A stretch of 64,000 nucleotides of DNA from Welwitschia mirabilis. Lineage: Eukaryota > Gnetophyta > Gnetopsida > Welwitschiales. The translations under genes and the position numbers were made by a program. Where the stretch lies: assembly GCA_051453625.1 (NCBI GenBank), contig JBOZIK010000001.1:260551129-260615128 (forward strand), written 5' to 3'. Under the pieces are notes generated by a model. The model was not told the origin of the DNA. It made no database searches and saw nothing but the letters and a program-made list of their open reading frames with translations. This document shows positions 60,111 to 64,000 of this stretch, piece by piece (the stretch's first letter is position 1; every line of letters starts with the position of its first letter).

Positions 60111-61864
60111 CTAGAGTATTGCATTAGTTTATTATGCTAAAAAGCTCTTGATTTTGACATTCATTCACTTTTTACTATGCATATACATTTTGAGGAACTT
60201 TTCATACTGATGCTTGTTTGATTAATTCTAAGAGGGGGACGTTTTTTTTAATAGTGTTTTCTTTCCTAAGATATTAAGAAAGGATGAAGATTCTTCATAA
60301 GTAGGTAAAAGGTTTTTTTAATTCCTATATTATTTAATCCTTTTCATTGTACTTTCTAGGCATTAATTCCTCTTTAATTTTATTTTTCTTATGTTAATTA
60401 TTTACTCTTTTTCCACTTTAAAAATGAATAGCCTTAGTTTGCTCTATTTGATTAGGCTCTGATTCTTCTATTATTATAATTACTATTTGATTTGTTGTAG
60501 GCTTATTAAAAGTTTACCAAGTTATTTTGGTTCAAATAAGAGAGGATTTGAGTGGGAATTTGCTAAAATTAGTATAAGTTTTATTTAATCTTATTTAGAG
60601 AGGCGACTTATTTTTGGATGGTCTAGTTTTGGAACTCCATGAATTTTCTTAGTGTTTCTTCCAATGAAGATGAAAAATGTTGATGATTAGATGATGAAGT
60701 GTGGTTTAAATGGAATTATTTTAATTGAAGAGGGTGAGATGATGATGATGATGGAAATAATTTTATTGGTTGACTAATAGAAATTTAATTATGGGATTGA
60801 TATTGTTTTCAAGAAAAATTAGGATGATTCTTCCACTTGAAGTTATAAGTATTTTGATAAGATCATTTTGATGAATCTACCAATGGTGTCCTATGAAATT
60901 TACTTGTTTGTTGACTATGTTTTAAAAACATAATATTAAGGGACACTCATCCATTTCATGGGAGTCTATATAGTAGACTAGAGATTAGGCTCTAAACGTT
61001 AAAGATTAAAGGGATTCTGATAATTTGTCTATCCTATTATTGACATCAAAATTATTAGAAACTCTAAAAATCCTAGTGAACCTAAATAATAACTTAAATA
61101 TAAATGGTTTAATTAGGCTCTTGTCTAGTTTCTAAAATTATTGGCTATAGATTCAAAGTAATCCCAAACTTAATCTAAGACAAACTTTAGGAAGTCATCC
61201 ATACTTATCATTTTAATTATTTGTATATTATGGGATGAAAATACTTCATATAAGAATCTAATAACTCTACATAGCTAAAATCCATCTTAAAAACATCACT
61301 AAAGTAGGTTATCATACATATTTAAGGTTTATGAGAAGCTTTCATGATACTTCTATTAGGAGCTCATAATTTTTCACCTAAGAGCATTAGATTTATAACT
61401 TGAGAAAATTTTTTGATAAAGGATTTGTTAAGATTATTCCAAGTCCTAATAGATACAAATTTAAGGGTAGGTAGCTAGGTGTTAAATTTTTTCTTAAGAA
61501 GAAATAGAAAAAGGATGAGTTAAAAGGCATCTAAGATATTGGGAAATTGAGATAATGTGAATAGTACACACTAGAATTCTTTAAAGTGTAGGTATAGATC
61601 TTCTAATTCAAATACATTAAAATGGGGAAGTAACTAAATGATGAAAGGTGTAAAATCTAGACTATGTATTATCAGAGGTTGAACTATGCATGACACGATT
61701 TCTAAGCATTAAGATTATAAGTAATCTATAAATGCCTTCTTAAGGGTTATTAGAAAAGTTAGGTTAGCTTTGGGATATGTTTTGACTAGGGATTTAAGCT
61801 ACTTACTAGTTGAAGTAGTCAGCTTGTAGGTTTTCTAATAATTCTTTATTTAAAAATGATACAT
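60111..61864 (-). pseudogene. gag of element G
   Basis: Right to left: LLPHFNVFELEDLYLHFKEF (about 61610-61550), PFNSSFFYFFLRKN, MDDFLKFVLD then VWDYFESIANNF (about 61200-61120), and a zinc-knuckle remnant YIDSHEMDECP near 60960. A His-rich stretch follows near 60760-60740 from a GAT repeat. This is the Athila gag layout. The 5' end of gag, leader and 5' LTR of G are missing because element F begins at 61865. Confidence 0.75.
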
Positions 61865-63228
61865 TGTTATTAACATGTAAAAATTAACATTTCTCTCAAG
61901 TTAATTAACTAATTTATCTTAATAAAAGACATTAATATGATTGATTTATCATACAAATATGTCTTCTATTACTTTTTTATAATAATTAATAATGTATCTT
62001 TTTCCTATAACATTTTGAAGTTAGTTATCATACCTTGATGAAGCTTGCAAAAAATTATTAATATCTAGCATAAGATGCTAATGCTATTATATAAGTTACT
62101 TAATATTGTTGATCTCCATGAGAAGATCACCTCAAATCTCACATTCTTGACTTATTATGAAAATTTGGATTGAACAAATTACAAGATCAAAATATTACAC
62201 ATTTGAAATAACTTATATCTTTGATGATAGATGTTTATGATGATGATGACATTTAGCAGCAACATATGGCATTACTGAGTAGGATGATAGTGAAAATACA
62301 TGGTGATGATAGAGGTTACAAGAAGCAATGTATCTAGGAGCCAAGTTTTAATCATATCATGATGACCTCTACATTATGAAAGATGAAAAATACCCTACTT
62401 AATGATACATGTCATAATTATTATAACCACGTACGTAATGCTATAAGCCAAAGGCTTGTAACCATCCCCTACCTCCATCATTGCCTATAAAGGAGCCTTA
62501 AGCCCTTCACTACAACATCCTTTCTTTTGAGAAAAGCATAGAACTTCTAAAGCATTAATTTATGTTGGAATTCTAGGCACTCTCTTAGGGGATGAGATTG
62601 CTTCAAGGATAGCTTAATGAGTTCATTTAGATTTCTTTTATCTTTGATGTATTATGCCTTTCTTTTATTTAATATGTAATGGTTATTTTTATTTTGATTA
62701 CCAGTTACAAATCACTTTGAGCAAATAGAGTAGGAGTCAATTCTGCATGTGTAACTATCAAGTTTTATTTTCATCTGAGTAAATTCTATAATCAAGTGTT
62801 TTAAGTCTTCATGATTTCACTAATATTAAGTATCTCGATTCCTTACTTTCTATTTTTATTTTAAGGCTATGAAGGATTAAGTGATAATTAAGTTCAATAA
62901 TCTTCATATGATAAAAGAGATTATGTCACCATAACCCAAACCATCATGCTTAATAGTTTTAAGTGTGTCCTAAAATAGTGCAACATATGATCAAAGTGAA
63001 AAATTGTAGAACGATAAGTCAAGTAAAAATTTGGAGCTTGCTTGTTTCTCAATTTTCAAATGAAGTTTTAAAACCAAAATTTTAAACTCTCTCATTTTCT
63101 CTTTATTGTTATTTTAACTTTAATTAAGCATAGTTGTGTAAATTCTAATTAGCTAATCCTAATTATCCTTGTGAAAGACTGATATTGACTCAGTTTTAAA
63201 TCTAGTTCATGTAATAAAATAAATAACA
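61865..63228 (+). repeat. Element F: 5' LTR (D family, + strand)
   Basis: The inverse of the D LTRs: it starts TGTTATTAACATG and ends AATAACA, 1364 bases. It shares with them the TATAAAGG promoter context (62486-62493) and the ATGCCATATGTT block. A tRNA-Asp primer site follows at 63234, which shows that the element continues to the right, beyond the window. Confidence 0.88.
62486..62493 (+). promoter_or_regulatory. Candidate TATA box of element F LTR
   Basis: TATAAAGG with GCC on both sides, conserved with the D-family LTRs in inverse orientation. Confidence 0.6.
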
Positions 63229-63233
63229 TGATT

Positions 63234-63251
63234 TGAAACCATTACTAGGGA
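63234..63251 (+). other. Primer binding site, tRNA-Asp type (element F)
   Basis: TGAAACCATTACTAGGGA matches 11 of 18 bases of TGGCGCCGTTGCCGGGGA. All but one of the differences are G to A or C to T. It begins six bases after the LTR end. Confidence 0.85.
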
Positions 63252-64000
63252 TAATTATATAATATCTACTTAGAAAGAGCATAAATTTTACTTTTATACA
63301 AGTATTTTTTATTTGTTTTTTTCTTTTATCAGTGGTAATTACTAGTTCTCTTTAGTAATACTTGAACTAGTTTATTTTCTCTTTCTCTCGTGTGTTTGTT
63401 TATTATTTCTTTTAGTGATTGGTATTGATAACTTTTAGTGATACCCAAATTTGTTCTTTCTTTTTTTAGTTTTCCTTTAGTTTTTTTTTTTTTTTTAATC
63501 CCACTCCATTTTAATCTATGTTATCAAATTAGTAGTATTTTTACAAGTTATAGCTAAGAAGTAAAAGAACTAAAATTTAACTCACCTTACATGTTTTATT
63601 TCCCATGTTTCCATAATTTATTTTTTAATTTTGTGCTTAGTACATTTGCTATAATAAATATTAAAAATATCAAAAAATACATTTTAATTTTTAGTAAGAT
63701 TAGTTTCATGTGCATAGCCATTTTTATTTTTCATTAAATTTTTTTTTAACAAAATCTTGATACATTGAATAATTTATGAAGTATTTGCAAAGTTCTATGT
63801 TTTCCTTGAAACTAAAATTTATAATTGAACTAGTGCCAATATGTTCCTTAATTAGTATAATTAGTCTTTTTTGCTTAAAATGCTCTCATAATTTGTAGAA
63901 AACCTTATCTCATCTCTCTAGAATCTTTTTGATATCAAAACTCCTCTACATTTTTAAAAATCATAAAATTTAGATATTTTAATAAACCTCATATACTATG
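63252..64000 (+). other. Leader of element F, running off the window
   Basis: It contains AGTAATACTTGAACTAGT (63354-63371) and AGTGATTGGTATTG (63415-63428), both present in the leader of D on the opposite strand. That confirms family and orientation. No gag is reached before the window ends. T-rich runs occur at 63480-63497. Confidence 0.7.

Noticed and set aside
60736-60753. GAT trinucleotide run as a microsatellite locus
   Set aside because: Only about five units, within the G gag remnant. Too short to list as a feature.

Overview
This window reads as plant nuclear DNA made almost entirely of old, nested LTR retrotransposons. The evidence for a plant is lineage-level: Ty3/gypsy elements of the Athila and Tat types (the Tat copy carries the second, archaeal-type RNase H known only from plant Tat elements) and a Ty1/copia element of SIRE-like build with a 3' ORF resembling the 'putative plant transposon protein' domain. 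I found no host gene, tRNA or rRNA gene. The DNA is very AT-rich and CpG-poor. All coding regions are broken by many stops and frameshifts, and most changes at recognisable sites are C-to-T or G-to-A, as expected from deamination of methylated cytosine. I cannot name the species.

Layout. 1-5389: AT-rich flank with nothing recognisable. 5390-14229: element A (Athila-like, + strand) with 5' LTR, tRNA-Asp primer site, gag, PR, RT/RNase H, integrase and a 3' module; it is broken by a gap and a duplicated integrase end near 12.3-13.1 kb. 14330-14883: a GC-richer, less mutated island. 14884-44640: element C (Tat-like, + strand), probably with LTR copies at 14884-34082 and 42983-44640. The left copy is split by element D (Athila-like, - strand, 15312-32835). 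D is a three-LTR composite, and its middle LTR is split by copia element E (21950-29898). 44947-55696: element B, a complete but dead sister of A with both LTRs, primer site, polypurine tract and all pol domains. B sits inside element G (about 44800-61864, - strand), a relative of D that keeps the RT, RNase H and integrase which D has lost. 61865-64000: 5' LTR, primer site and leader of element F, same family as D but on the + strand. F runs off the window and probably inserted into the 5' part of G.

Inferred order of events: E is younger than D, which is younger than the C repeat it splits. B and F are both younger than G. Ten runs of N interrupt the window. Two of them (33084-33093 and 48826-48925) look like unmerged contig overlaps rather than real missing sequence. 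Nothing here appears functional today. The value lies in the nesting record, the decay pattern, the shared post-pol modules and the compositional island at 14.3-14.9 kb.
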